Origin: Oscillospiraceae bacterium
GTDB lineage: Bacteria; Bacillota_A; Clostridia; Oscillospirales; Oscillospiraceae
Direction: 5' to 3'
DNA: 64,000 nucleotides
Assembly (NCBI GenBank): GCA_017545325.1
Contig: JAFWOX010000128.1
Span: 1 to 64,000, forward strand
Positions 32,415-39,964 of the stretch are shown piece by piece. How positions within the stretch are numbered: position 1 is the first letter of the stretch; the number at the start of each line of letters is the position of its first letter. Both the position numbers and the translations under genes were made by a program. The notes beneath the pieces were generated by a model. It was not told the origin of the DNA. It made no database searches and worked only from the letters and a program-made list of their open reading frames with translations.

Positions 32415-32450
32415 GGAGGCAGAAAAGCAGTATTTGGAGGAGGACGCGCC

Positions 32451-33431
32451 ATGAACGCCAAGGAAAACTACCTGACCCTGCTCCGGGGGGAGATCCCCGA
32501 ATACGTGCCCAGCATGTTCGAGCCCCGCAGCGGCCGCTTCACGGAGGAATGGCTCACCCCCGTCTATGCGCCGGACGGACCCATCGTCACCGCTCTGGGG
32601 GTCACCTACGTGGGCAGCCCGGAGCTCATGAACGGCGCCATGCCCAAGCCCGGCTGCATCATCCTGGAGGACATCACCAAATGGCGGGATGTGATCCACA
32701 CCCCCGACCTGAGCGGGGTGGACTGGGAGAAGTATTATACGGACAAAATCAAGGATATCGACCGCAGCGAAAAGTACATACCCGTCACCGGCGGCGACTA
32801 TTTCCTCACCCTCATCTCCTTCATGGGCTTCGAGAACGCCATGCTGGCCCTGTATGAGGAGCCGGAGGAGGTCAAGGCCCTGCTTGAATACGTTTCAGAG
32901 TTTTACCTGGAGGTACTGAAGCAGCAGATCCGGTGGATCAAGCCGGAGGTCATGTCCATCATGGACGACGATTCCGCCCTCCGGGCCCCCTTCTTCAGCG
33001 TGGAGATGTACCGGGAGTTCTTCAAGCCCTTCCAGAAGAAGCACTGCGACCTGGCGGCGGAGAACGGCATCCTCATGGAGCGGCACGACTGCGGCAGAAG
33101 CGAGCAGTTCGTGGGGGACTGGGTGGAAATGGGCATCCGCTGCTGGAACCCCGCCCAGACCACCAACGACCTGGTGGGGATCAAGAAGCGCTTCGGCCGG
33201 AAGATGGCCCTGAACGGGGCCTGGGACAGCCTGAAATGGGCGAACTGCGAGGACGAGGAGGCCTTCCGGGCCGCCCTGGTGGAGTATGTGGATACCTTCG
33301 CCCCGGACGGCGGCTTCGTGTTTGCCGCCATGGGCGGCGGCAAGCCGGATTCCCCCGGCGCCAAGATGCGCCAGGACGCGGTGAACGACGTATACCAGAA
33401 TTACGCCAAGGACTATTATAAGACCCACTAA
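32451..33431 (+). CDS. URO-D family protein, methyltransferase-like
   Basis: A 326-residue URO-D fold protein, paralogous to the one at 4705. It has MNAKENYLTLLRGEIPEYVP at the start, LMERHDCGRSEQFVGDW (H-x-C-G motif; the second Cys of the 4705 protein is Ser here), MGIRCWNPAQTTNDL and PDGGFVFAAMGGG at the end. The N-terminal NYLTLLRGE.P..VP pattern is common to URO-D proteins of anaerobic catabolic clusters, not to haem enzymes. It is divergent from the MoaF-like/DUF169 operon and may act in the same pathway, perhaps with a corrinoid cofactor, but no corrinoid protein is encoded here. The start follows GGAGGAGG. Confidence 0.8.
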   Translation: MNAKENYLTLLRGEIPEYVPSMFEPRSGRFTEEWLTPVYAPDGPIVTALGVTYVGSPELMNGAMPKPGCIILEDITKWRDVIHTPDLSGVDWEKYYTDKIKDIDRSEKYIPVTGGDYFLTLISFMGFENAMLALYEEPEEVKALLEYVSEFYLEVLKQQIRWIKPEVMSIMDDDSALRAPFFSVEMYREFFKPFQKKHCDLAAENGILMERHDCGRSEQFVGDWVEMGIRCWNPAQTTNDLVGIKKRFGRKMALNGAWDSLKWANCEDEEAFRAALVEYVDTFAPDGGFVFAAMGGGKPDSPGAKMRQDAVNDVYQNYAKDYYKTH

Positions 33432-33448
33432 ACCTGGCAGACAGACTT

Positions 33449-33487
33449 CGGCCCGGGCGGGAAAACCTCCCGCCCGGGCCGGTTTTT
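33449..33487. terminator. Strong terminator between the URO-D and pcp genes
   Basis: CGGCCCGGGCGGGA / TCCCGCCCGGGCCG stem (33449-33462, 33468-33481), followed by GTTTTTAT. Confidence 0.85.
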
Positions 33488-34073
33488 ATGCGCCGATGCG
33501 CTCCGCCACCGCCGCCAGGGCGGCGGCGACGCCCCGGGTCAGGTCCTCCCGGCTCAGGCCGTCCTCCGGTCCGGGCACATGGATAAAGCCGCAGGGCAGG
33601 CCCGGGCGGCGGGAGACGGCATAGTGGAGCACAGCATACATCAAACTGTTGCATACGAAGGTCCCGGCGGTATGGGACACCTCGGCGGGAACTCCCGCCT
33701 CCCGGATGGCTGCGGCCATTGCCTTCACCGGCAGAGTGGAAAAATACGCCGCCGGTCCGCCGGGGACCACGGGCTCGTCCACCGGCCGGTTCCCCCCGTT
33801 ATCCGGCCGGGCGGCGTCCATGAGATTGAGGGCCACCCGCTCCGGGGTGACGGCCTTCCTCCCCGCCGCCTGACCCAGGCAGACGACGGCGTCCGGCCGG
33901 AGCAGCTCCGCCGCCTCCACCGCCAGCCGGGCGGAGAGACCGAACACCGTGGGCAGGATACGCTTCTCCAGCTTTGCGGAGCCGATGCGCTCCGGCAGGG
34001 CCTCCAGCACCTCCAGGGAGGAATTGGTCTCCGCCCCGCCGAAGGGGTCAAAGGCGGTCACCAGGATGGTCAT
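33486..34073 (-). CDS. pcp: Pyroglutamyl-peptidase I
   Basis: A 195-residue cysteine peptidase (family C15) that removes N-terminal pyroglutamate from peptides in the cytosol. It starts MTILVTAFDPFGGAETN, the family hallmark. The catalytic residues are the Glu in TPERVALNLMDA, the Cys in SHTAGTFVCNSLMY and the His in LPCGFIHVPGP. The start at 34073 follows AAGGAGGGAAGACC. It is 25 bp downstream of the GH43 gene in the same direction and is probably co-transcribed, although the two have no evident common pathway. Confidence 0.93.
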   Translation of the reverse strand: MTILVTAFDPFGGAETNSSLEVLEALPERIGSAKLEKRILPTVFGLSARLAVEAAELLRPDAVVCLGQAAGRKAVTPERVALNLMDAARPDNGGNRPVDEPVVPGGPAAYFSTLPVKAMAAAIREAGVPAEVSHTAGTFVCNSLMYAVLHYAVSRRPGLPCGFIHVPGPEDGLSREDLTRGVAAALAAVAERIGA

Positions 34074-34098
34074 GGTCTTCCCTCCTTTTTCCGGAAGC

Positions 34099-35499
34099 TC
34101 ATTCCAGGGCGAAGGAGGCCAGCATGGCGGCTCCCGGTCCACGATAGGTGAAATACAGGGCATGGACCCCATCCGGGATGGGGATCCCGGCGGAGAACGC
34201 CGTCCACTGGTTCCGGAAACCCAAGGGGATCCGCCCCAGGGGCTCCCCATCCAGGTCCGTGCGGACCTCGAAGCAGCCCCCGGCATAGCCCCGGGTGCGG
34301 AGGGTGATCCGCCGTACGCCCCGGCAGTCGAAATACTTGAAGCCCGCAGTCACCCCCTCCGTCATGGAGGCGATATACTGGGGCTCCTCATCCCCGTCCC
34401 GCCCGTCCTGGGTGAGCCGGGGGCGGTTGGGAGCCTGGCGGTCCGGGTGCAGGTCTTCCCAGAACAGGCAGCAGGCCAGGCTCGCGGAGAATTCCCCCCG
34501 GCCCTCGAAGGGCTCCCCGCCTCCGCAGGAGGTCATCTCCGCCTGGGGCATGGAGCCGTCCGGCAGGACCTTCAGCCGCTCCAGGCAGCCCTGACGGCTG
34601 AACTCCGTGCCGTCGGTATGGCGGTGGTAGAAGATATACCGCTCCCCCGCCGCCTCCACCAGGCCCCCATGGTTGTTGCCCCCCACATTGGTCCGTTTTC
34701 TCGGATCCTTCCAGCCGCCGACGCCGTAATCGCAGTTGCTCACCAGAACGCCCCCGTAGCGGAAGCCCCGGAGGGGATCCCGGCTGACGGCATAGCACAG
34801 CTCGTTCATCCACACGGAGGAATAGACGAAATAATACAGGTCCCCGAATTTCCGGATGGAGGAGGCCTCGAAGAATTCATGGTCCTCGAAGCCGGTGCCC
34901 CGGCTGGTCTTGGCGCTGGGCGCCACGAAAACCGGCCCCTCCAGCACCGTGAGCATATCCCGGTCCAGCACCGTGCCCATGGCGCCGCCCTTCTCCTTTT
35001 CATCCCGGAAGCAGACACCGCCGGTATACAGATAGGTCCGGTCCCCCTCCGTCAGCACCGCCGGGTCGAACTGGGGATCCTCCCCGGGCCGCTCCCCCAG
35101 GAGGGTCCCGTCCGGATAGTGCACATGGCCGTAATACTCGTACTGCCCGGCGGGGGTATCGCATACCGCCACGGAGACGATATCCTGGTGGTCCAGCACA
35201 TAGTAGAGGTAATACCGCCCGTCCGGCCCCCGGGTCACATCCGGGGCATACAGGCACTGCTCCCCGCCCCGGTTGTCCGGATCCTGAGTCTTCCGGTAGA
35301 TCACGCCCTCATAGCGCCAGTCCGTCAGGTCCCCCTCCGGGGCGGACCAGCAGACATAGTCGTTCAGGCAGTAGACCCAGCCGTGGAGGCTGTCATGGGA
35401 GCCGTAAACGTATACCCGCCCGTCGAACAGGTGGGGCTCCCCGTCCGGGATGTACTCCCAGGAGGGGAGATAGGGATTGCGCAGAGGTTTTTCCGCCAT
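34099..35499 (-). CDS. Glycoside hydrolase family 43 with CBM6-like domain
   Basis: 466 residues without a signal peptide, so probably cytosolic and acting on imported oligosaccharides. The five-bladed GH43 propeller opens with YIPDGEPHLFDGRVYVYGSHD, followed by CLYAPDVTRGPDGRYYLYY (pKa-modulating Asp) and FEDHEFFEASSIRKFGDLYYFVYS (general-acid Glu). The last 120 residues form a beta-sandwich resembling CBM6 (FDCRGVRRITLRTRGYAGG). GH43 enzymes are arabinofuranosidases or xylosidases, which would release L-arabinose or D-xylose and suits the pentose-handling genes further left. Exact specificity is not visible. The start follows AAGGAGGG; a TATAAT lies about 40 bp upstream. Confidence 0.87.
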   Translation of the reverse strand: MAEKPLRNPYLPSWEYIPDGEPHLFDGRVYVYGSHDSLHGWVYCLNDYVCWSAPEGDLTDWRYEGVIYRKTQDPDNRGGEQCLYAPDVTRGPDGRYYLYYVLDHQDIVSVAVCDTPAGQYEYYGHVHYPDGTLLGERPGEDPQFDPAVLTEGDRTYLYTGGVCFRDEKEKGGAMGTVLDRDMLTVLEGPVFVAPSAKTSRGTGFEDHEFFEASSIRKFGDLYYFVYSSVWMNELCYAVSRDPLRGFRYGGVLVSNCDYGVGGWKDPRKRTNVGGNNHGGLVEAAGERYIFYHRHTDGTEFSRQGCLERLKVLPDGSMPQAEMTSCGGGEPFEGRGEFSASLACCLFWEDLHPDRQAPNRPRLTQDGRDGDEEPQYIASMTEGVTAGFKYFDCRGVRRITLRTRGYAGGCFEVRTDLDGEPLGRIPLGFRNQWTAFSAGIPIPDGVHALYFTYRGPGAAMLASFALE

Positions 35500-35713
35500 G
35501 CTTCGCGCCCTCCTTGGCGTTCATTTTTCCCGATTATACCATGTTTCGGGGAAGGGAAAAAGGGGCGGCGGGATATTCCGCGCAGACGGAAGCGATAAGG
35601 GATGCTCTATCGCTCCGAATATCCTGACCATCGTGAGACGATCTATTGACCAGGGGAGCATGACACGGAGAAGCCTCCGGCAGATTTCTTTCTTTTGTCA
35701 CTTGTTAAAACAA
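35500..35713. other. Intergenic region at the edge of the AT-rich island
   Basis: It contains the GH43 promoter region (TATAAT on the minus strand near 35535) and then base composition falls sharply. No gene is supported. Confidence 0.5.
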
Positions 35714-35749
35714 GCGCGTCAGCTTTCCATCTTGTGATAGCTGGCGCGC
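35704..35749 (-). terminator. Terminator of the VanZ-like/lipoprotein operon
   Basis: Minus strand stem GCGCGCCAGCT / AGCTGACGCGC (35714-35724 with 35739-35749, one G-T pair), followed by TTGTTTT. Confidence 0.75.
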
Positions 35750-35783
35750 GATTCACTATTTCTGCAAGTATATTCTGAATCGT

Positions 35784-36035
35784 TTATCTATCGTAATTTG
35801 ATGGCTTCATCCCCGATGCCCAGCAGTAGTTTTGATAATAATTTTTACACATATTCGTATGTATAATATAATTCTTGTTGGTTTCATCGGAAAACGATCT
35901 GTTGCAGGAACGGCACGTTTTAGAGGCCGAAGAAGAATAACGTGTTGAACCGCTCCCATCAAAACATGCGCATAGGGAAGCAAACATGGCAATGACAATA
36001 ATCAATATAACCGCTTTCTTTAGTCTGCTTGTCAT
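35784..36035 (-). CDS. Small lipoprotein with Cys-rich zinc-ribbon-like tail
   Basis: An 83-residue precursor. A basic N-terminus and hydrophobic stretch (RLKKAVILIIVIAMF) end in the lipobox LCAC, so it should be lipidated at the second Cys. After a Ser-rich linker, CRSCNRSF...NKNYI...NMCKNY resembles half of a C-x-x-C zinc ribbon of the CRTF type, with the last Cys changed to Tyr. The start at 36035 follows AAGGAGAGAG and overlaps the stop of the VanZ-like gene as ATGA. The longer open frame that begins upstream has no ribosome site. Low GC content sets it apart from its surroundings. Function unknown. Confidence 0.7.
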   Translation of the reverse strand: MTSRLKKAVILIIVIAMFASLCACFDGSGSTRYSSSASKTCRSCNRSFSDETNKNYIIHTNMCKNYYQNYCWASGMKPSNYDR

Positions 36036-36415
36036 AACTCTCTCCTTAAATACACAATCCAGTAAAAGATGCTTCCGAATATATATGCCACGCAGTCCAC
36101 TATATCTGTGGTTCCTCTTGTATAGATCGCAGGAAAGATATATTCCCAGCATATAGAACACAGACACCCAAATAGAATTGTTGGCAAGAATCGTATTATT
36201 CTTTTCTTTGACCCAATGCATAGCGATACCAGCACATTCGTTAGTCCAATAAATACCATTGAACCCAGGAAATCGTTCAAATAGTTATTGGATATTATCC
36301 CAATTATCCCAGTTGTAACGGTTTGCTTCAGAAAATAACGATTTCCTAAGTATACGATCATGAGTATCGCCACTGAACTGATATCTCTTTTTAATATATT
36401 TTTATCCAACGACAT
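36032..36415 (-). CDS. VanZ-like membrane protein
   Basis: 127 residues with about four hydrophobic segments. The segment CWEYIFPAIYTRGTTDIVDCV...GSIFYWIVY matches the E/D-containing core of VanZ-type proteins (a Glu in one helix and D-x-x-D before the last helix). VanZ proteins are linked to resistance against teicoplanin or other lipoglycopeptides and envelope stress. The start lacks a good ribosome site, but translation may be coupled to the short upstream gene, whose stop lies 14 bases inside it. The gene is AT-rich and probably acquired by transfer. Confidence 0.65.
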   Translation of the reverse strand: MSLDKNILKRDISSVAILMIVYLGNRYFLKQTVTTGIIGIISNNYLNDFLGSMVFIGLTNVLVSLCIGSKKRIIRFLPTILFGCLCSICWEYIFPAIYTRGTTDIVDCVAYIFGSIFYWIVYLRREL

Positions 36416-36491
36416 AGAATAAGACTAATGCCGCAAAAATCGCAAGTACTAGCAGGACGAATCCCCCACAGCCTTTATTGTTGTTATTCAA
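36402..36491 (-). CDS. 29-residue single-pass membrane peptide (TTG start)
   Basis: Reads (M)NNNNKGCGGFVLLVLAIF... with a single hydrophobic helix and ends ALVLFYVVG. The start is TTG at 36489-36491 behind GGGGTG (spacing about 6). It overlaps the VanZ-like start by 14 bases. Composition, overlap and ribosome site support a real mini-gene, though too short to assign. Confidence 0.5.
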   Translation of the reverse strand: MNNNNKGCGGFVLLVLAIFAALVLFYVVG

Positions 36492-36574
36492 ATATGTCAC
36501 CCCAATATTGTAATGATATAAGACATGACCCTAACTGTTCGATACCTTCGATATATGCACGATCAAAATACCAT
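36484..36574 (-). pseudogene. Possible frameshifted mini-ORF upstream of the TTG gene
   Basis: AAGGAG (36583-36588) precedes an ATG (36572-36574) that stops after three codons. Removing one T from the following TTTT would open a 29-codon frame, FDRAYIEGIEQLG...YWGDIFE, ending over the TTG start. The composition looks protein-like, but evidence is thin. Confidence 0.25.
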
Positions 36575-36693
36575 CCCTATCGCTCCTTCTCTAAACAAGC
36601 ATTATTCTTCCTGTAATTATGCAGTATTACTTCCTCCTTGTCAAGAGTCAAAGGAACTATAATTCCTATAATCGACAGAAAGGAGGAAGTTCA

Positions 36694-37014
36694 ATGCTGC
36701 TGTTTGATCTTCATCAAATTGGAAACAAGTTGTTTGCACTCCGAAAACGCGCAGGTCTAACACAACAGGAACTAGCTGAAGCTGCAAACCTCTCTGACCG
36801 CACTTACGCAGATATTGAGCGTGGTGAGACAAATATGCGCGTCAGTACTCTGTTAAAGCTTTGTGAGGCCCTTCACATTACACCCGACACAATCCTGACA
36901 GATCATGCTGATGAAGCAACTCCTTCCTTAGACGAAATAATCGAACGGCTACAACGATGTTCCATGGCAGATCTCAACACTGCTCTGCGGCTTTTGAATG
37001 CTCTTTTTCCTTAG
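36694..37014 (+). CDS. XRE-family transcriptional regulator
   Basis: A 106-residue DNA-binding protein. A Cro/CI-type helix-turn-helix covers about residues 10-65: IGNKLFALRKRAGLTQQELA (recognition of the turn), then AANLSDRTYADIERGETNMR and LLKLCEALHITPDTIL. The C-terminal 40 residues are helical and may dimerise. The start at 36694 follows AAAGGAGGAAG. Upstream lies AGGAA-CTATAA-TTCCT, a short inverted repeat that could be its own operator. It is divergent from the VanZ-like/lipoprotein operon and is likely to control it. AT-rich codon use unlike its neighbours. Confidence 0.85.
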   Translation: MLLFDLHQIGNKLFALRKRAGLTQQELAEAANLSDRTYADIERGETNMRVSTLLKLCEALHITPDTILTDHADEATPSLDEIIERLQRCSMADLNTALRLLNALFP

Positions 37015-37051
37015 AAAAACTGGTCGTGTTTATAAACGGGTCTGATAACAG

Positions 37052-37097
37052 ATAGAGTGCTGGTCTCTAATATACCAATGGAGGGCCAGCACTCTAT
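37052..37097. terminator. Terminator after the XRE gene
   Basis: Perfect 12-bp arms ATAGAGTGCTGG (37052-37063) and CCAGCACTCTAT (37086-37097), followed by an AT-rich tract. It also marks the right edge of the AT-rich island. Confidence 0.7.
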
Positions 37098-37131
37098 ATT
37101 ATTAATCTATTATTTTGCTTAAATAATAACC

Positions 37132-38343
37132 TCAACGGTCTCGGACTGCCTGCTCCCCATGCTTCTCCCGGTATTCCCGGATCACCCGGCGGTATTTCTC
37201 CTCCACCTCCGCCACGATCTGCTCCCAGGTTTTGGCTACGGTGGTCTCCGCGTTCTTTCCCGCGGCCCGCCGCAGCTCCTCGTTTCCGAAGATCCGGCGG
37301 ATCTCTGCGCACATGGCCTCCGGAGATTCCTCCGCCGTGAAGCCGTTTACATTCTTGGTGACAACCTCCGCCGCGTTGGAGCCGGCGGTGAGGAGGGCCG
37401 GCAGGCCCAGGGAGGCCGCCTCCCGCAGCACCAGGGGAGAATTATCGTACACCGAGGGGAAGAAGAACAGGTCCGAGAAGAGGATCACCCCCGCCAGCAG
37501 GTCCCGGTCGTCGATCCGGCCAAGGAACCGGACCATGCCCTCCGGAAGCGCCAGAGACTCCGCATACCGCCGGATCTCCTCCCCATCGTACCCATCCCCT
37601 GCGATGAGCAGACGGCAGTCCTCCCCGGTCTCCGCCAGCCGCTTCATGGTATCCAGCACCAGGCGGAGATTCTTATGCCAGATCAGCTGGCCGACGAAAA
37701 GGAGGGTCTTCTTCCCCTTCTCCAGTCCGTATTCCGCCGCCGCCCGGGCGGCCAGGGGTTCCCGCTCCCCTTCCCCGATCCGGAAGGAGGAGCCGTTATC
37801 CATGACGAAGATTTCCCCCCGGTAGCCGTAGCTCCGCAGGGTCTCCGCCGTGCCCCGGGAGCAGGCCCAGACGCTGTCCACCCGCCGATAGAAGCGGACG
37901 ATGCACTTCACCGCCGCCCGGGCCAAAAGCCGGGAACCGGTGATATTCAGGGCGTCGTCATAATACTTGGAATGGAAGGTGGCCACACAGGGGATATGAC
38001 GCCGCCGCGCATAGGACGCGGCGAACATGCCCAGGAAGAAGGGGGAATGGATATGGAAGATATCCGGGCGATAATCCCGGAGAAACCGCTTCAATCCCCG
38101 GTCCAGCCGGGGCAGGGGCAGAGGATACTCCGAAACGGAGAGCCCCGCCCGCTTCACCTGCACCGTCTCATACCCCAGCTCGGCATAGCTGCCCGGCTCC
38201 CTTTTCTGCTGGGGAAAGGCAACGGCGGTCTTCCCCTCCCGGTTCAGCAGAAGGGCATAGTTATGCACCGTCACCACCACCCCGTCGATCATGGGAAAAT
38301 AGGTATCCACGAATTGGATGGTCCGAAGAGCCTGTTTGGCCAT
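37132..38343 (-). CDS. GT4 glycosyltransferase, glycolipid-synthase type
   Basis: 403 residues, GT-B fold. The N-terminal domain starts RTIQFVDTYFPMIDGVVVTVHN (the loop typical of diacylglycerol glucosyltransferases and PimA-like enzymes), then FHIHSPFFLGMFA and VATFHSKYYDDAL. The C-terminal domain has LLFVGQLIWHKN, LLIAGDGYDGEEI and the E-x7-E motif in FPSVYDNSPLVLREAASLGLPAL. Such enzymes add sugar from a nucleotide donor to membrane lipids at the cytosolic face. The start at 38343 follows AGGAGG. Minus-strand TATAAT lies about 70 bp upstream. The nearby island does not appear to belong to it. Confidence 0.83.
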   Translation of the reverse strand: MAKQALRTIQFVDTYFPMIDGVVVTVHNYALLLNREGKTAVAFPQQKREPGSYAELGYETVQVKRAGLSVSEYPLPLPRLDRGLKRFLRDYRPDIFHIHSPFFLGMFAASYARRRHIPCVATFHSKYYDDALNITGSRLLARAAVKCIVRFYRRVDSVWACSRGTAETLRSYGYRGEIFVMDNGSSFRIGEGEREPLAARAAAEYGLEKGKKTLLFVGQLIWHKNLRLVLDTMKRLAETGEDCRLLIAGDGYDGEEIRRYAESLALPEGMVRFLGRIDDRDLLAGVILFSDLFFFPSVYDNSPLVLREAASLGLPALLTAGSNAAEVVTKNVNGFTAEESPEAMCAEIRRIFGNEELRRAAGKNAETTVAKTWEQIVAEVEEKYRRVIREYREKHGEQAVRDR

Positions 38344-38566
38344 GGTCGGCAGCCTCCTGACTTTGTGTCTCTCCGCCCGCCGCAATGGGCATGAACACGG
38401 CATGACGGATATTTTGTATTATATCACAAAATTACAGCTATGTACCGGGAATATTTGATAGACAGACATAACATTTCGTTTTCAGGCGAAAAAGCGGGTT
38501 TTCCTCTGTTCATTCAGCCCGAAACATGATACAATATCAAAACTTTGGGAAGAAAGGGACGGTCGT

Positions 38567-39919
38567 ATGTTTGTCTTGCAGGACCGGGATTTCTACAAAA
38601 AAACCCTGGTGCTCATGCTTCCCGTGATCCTCCAGCAGCTCATCACCATCGGCATCAATTTCCTGGACAACATCATGATCGGTTCCTTCGGCGAAGTATC
38701 CATCGCGGCTGCCGCCTTTTCCAACCAAGCCTATGCCTTCTTCCAGTTCATCTGCATGGGACTGGGCAGCGGCGCGGTGGTCATGTCCAGCCAGTTCTGG
38801 GGACGGAGGGAACGGGAACCCATGCTGGCTACGGCGGCCATGGCCCTGCGGGTGACGGCGGCCATCTGCCTGGTGTTTACCCTGCTGGGGATGGTGTGGC
38901 CCCGGCTTCTCCTCCGGGCCTTTACCAATGACCCCGCCGTGGTGGCCCGGGGCGAATCCTACATGCGCCTCATCGGCGTCACCTTCCTGCTCTCCGGTCT
39001 GAGCTCCACCGCCACTTACCTGATGCGCAGCGTGGGAAAGGTGCGGATCCCTCTGGTGGGTTCCGCCATCGCCTTCTTCCTGAACCTGTTCTTCAACTGG
39101 GTCTTTATCTACGGCAAGCTGGGGGCTCCCCGGCTGGAGCTGCTGGGCGCCGCGGTGGGTACCGTGATCGCCCGGGCCTTTGAGTTTTTCTTCGTCTTTG
39201 GGTATTTCGCCGTGAAGGAGGATTCCTTCGGCTTTCGGCTGAAGCATTTCCTGCTCCCCGGAGGTTCCCTCCGGCGGCAGTATGTGAAATTCAGCCTGCC
39301 GGTGCTGTTCAGCGATACGCTGCTGGGCCTGAGCCTCACGCTGGTAAGCGTGATCTACGGCCACCTTTCCGCGGAGATCAGCGCCGCCAACTCCATTGCC
39401 GGAAGCCTGGTGCGCCTTACTACTGTGGTAAACAACGGCATGTCCGGAGCCAGCGCCATCGTCATCGGCAACACCATCGGCGCGGGGGACATCCCCCTGA
39501 GCAAGCGGCAGGGCAACACCTACATCCTCATTTCCCTCCTCTTCGGCCTGATCGTTATCCCGCCTCTCATTGCCCTCACAGGACCCTATATGGGACTGTA
39601 CACCATCCAGCCGGAGACGGAAGCCATCGCCCGGACCATGCTCCGGATCAACTATCTCATGCTCCCCCTCCAGACCGTAGCCTTCGTTATCTCCAAGGGC
39701 ATCCTCCGGGGCGGCGGGGACACCCGCTTCCTGCTCCTGGCGGATTCCAGCTGCGTCTGGTTCATCTCCCTGCCCCTGGGGGCCCTGGCGGGCTTCGTCT
39801 GGCATCTCAGCGCCGGCTGGGTCTACTTCCTCCTGGCTGTGGAATTTCCCCTGAAGGGCATCGTCTGCTTCATCCGCTACTGCACGGGCAAATGGATCCA
39901 GGAGGTCCGCTCGTCGTAG
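38567..39919 (+). CDS. MATE family efflux transporter
   Basis: A 450-residue membrane protein with about twelve helices in two halves. Family markers: LVLMLPVILQQLITIGINFLDNIMIG in the first half, AFSNQAYAFFQF with SQFWGRRE, and in the second half LPVLFSDTLLGLSLTLVSVIYG. Transporters of this type export drugs or metabolites in exchange for H+ or Na+. The start follows AAGAAAGGG; TACAAT lies 38 bp upstream. It is 45 bp ahead of the ABC exporter pair and probably in the same transcription unit, so the three may form an export module. Confidence 0.92.
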   Translation: MFVLQDRDFYKKTLVLMLPVILQQLITIGINFLDNIMIGSFGEVSIAAAAFSNQAYAFFQFICMGLGSGAVVMSSQFWGRREREPMLATAAMALRVTAAICLVFTLLGMVWPRLLLRAFTNDPAVVARGESYMRLIGVTFLLSGLSSTATYLMRSVGKVRIPLVGSAIAFFLNLFFNWVFIYGKLGAPRLELLGAAVGTVIARAFEFFFVFGYFAVKEDSFGFRLKHFLLPGGSLRRQYVKFSLPVLFSDTLLGLSLTLVSVIYGHLSAEISAANSIAGSLVRLTTVVNNGMSGASAIVIGNTIGAGDIPLSKRQGNTYILISLLFGLIVIPPLIALTGPYMGLYTIQPETEAIARTMLRINYLMLPLQTVAFVISKGILRGGGDTRFLLLADSSCVWFISLPLGALAGFVWHLSAGWVYFLLAVEFPLKGIVCFIRYCTGKWIQEVRSS

Positions 39920-39964
39920 TTTCTCCCCAAGCCTTGTCAATTCTGTGAAAAGAGGTATCTGCAC

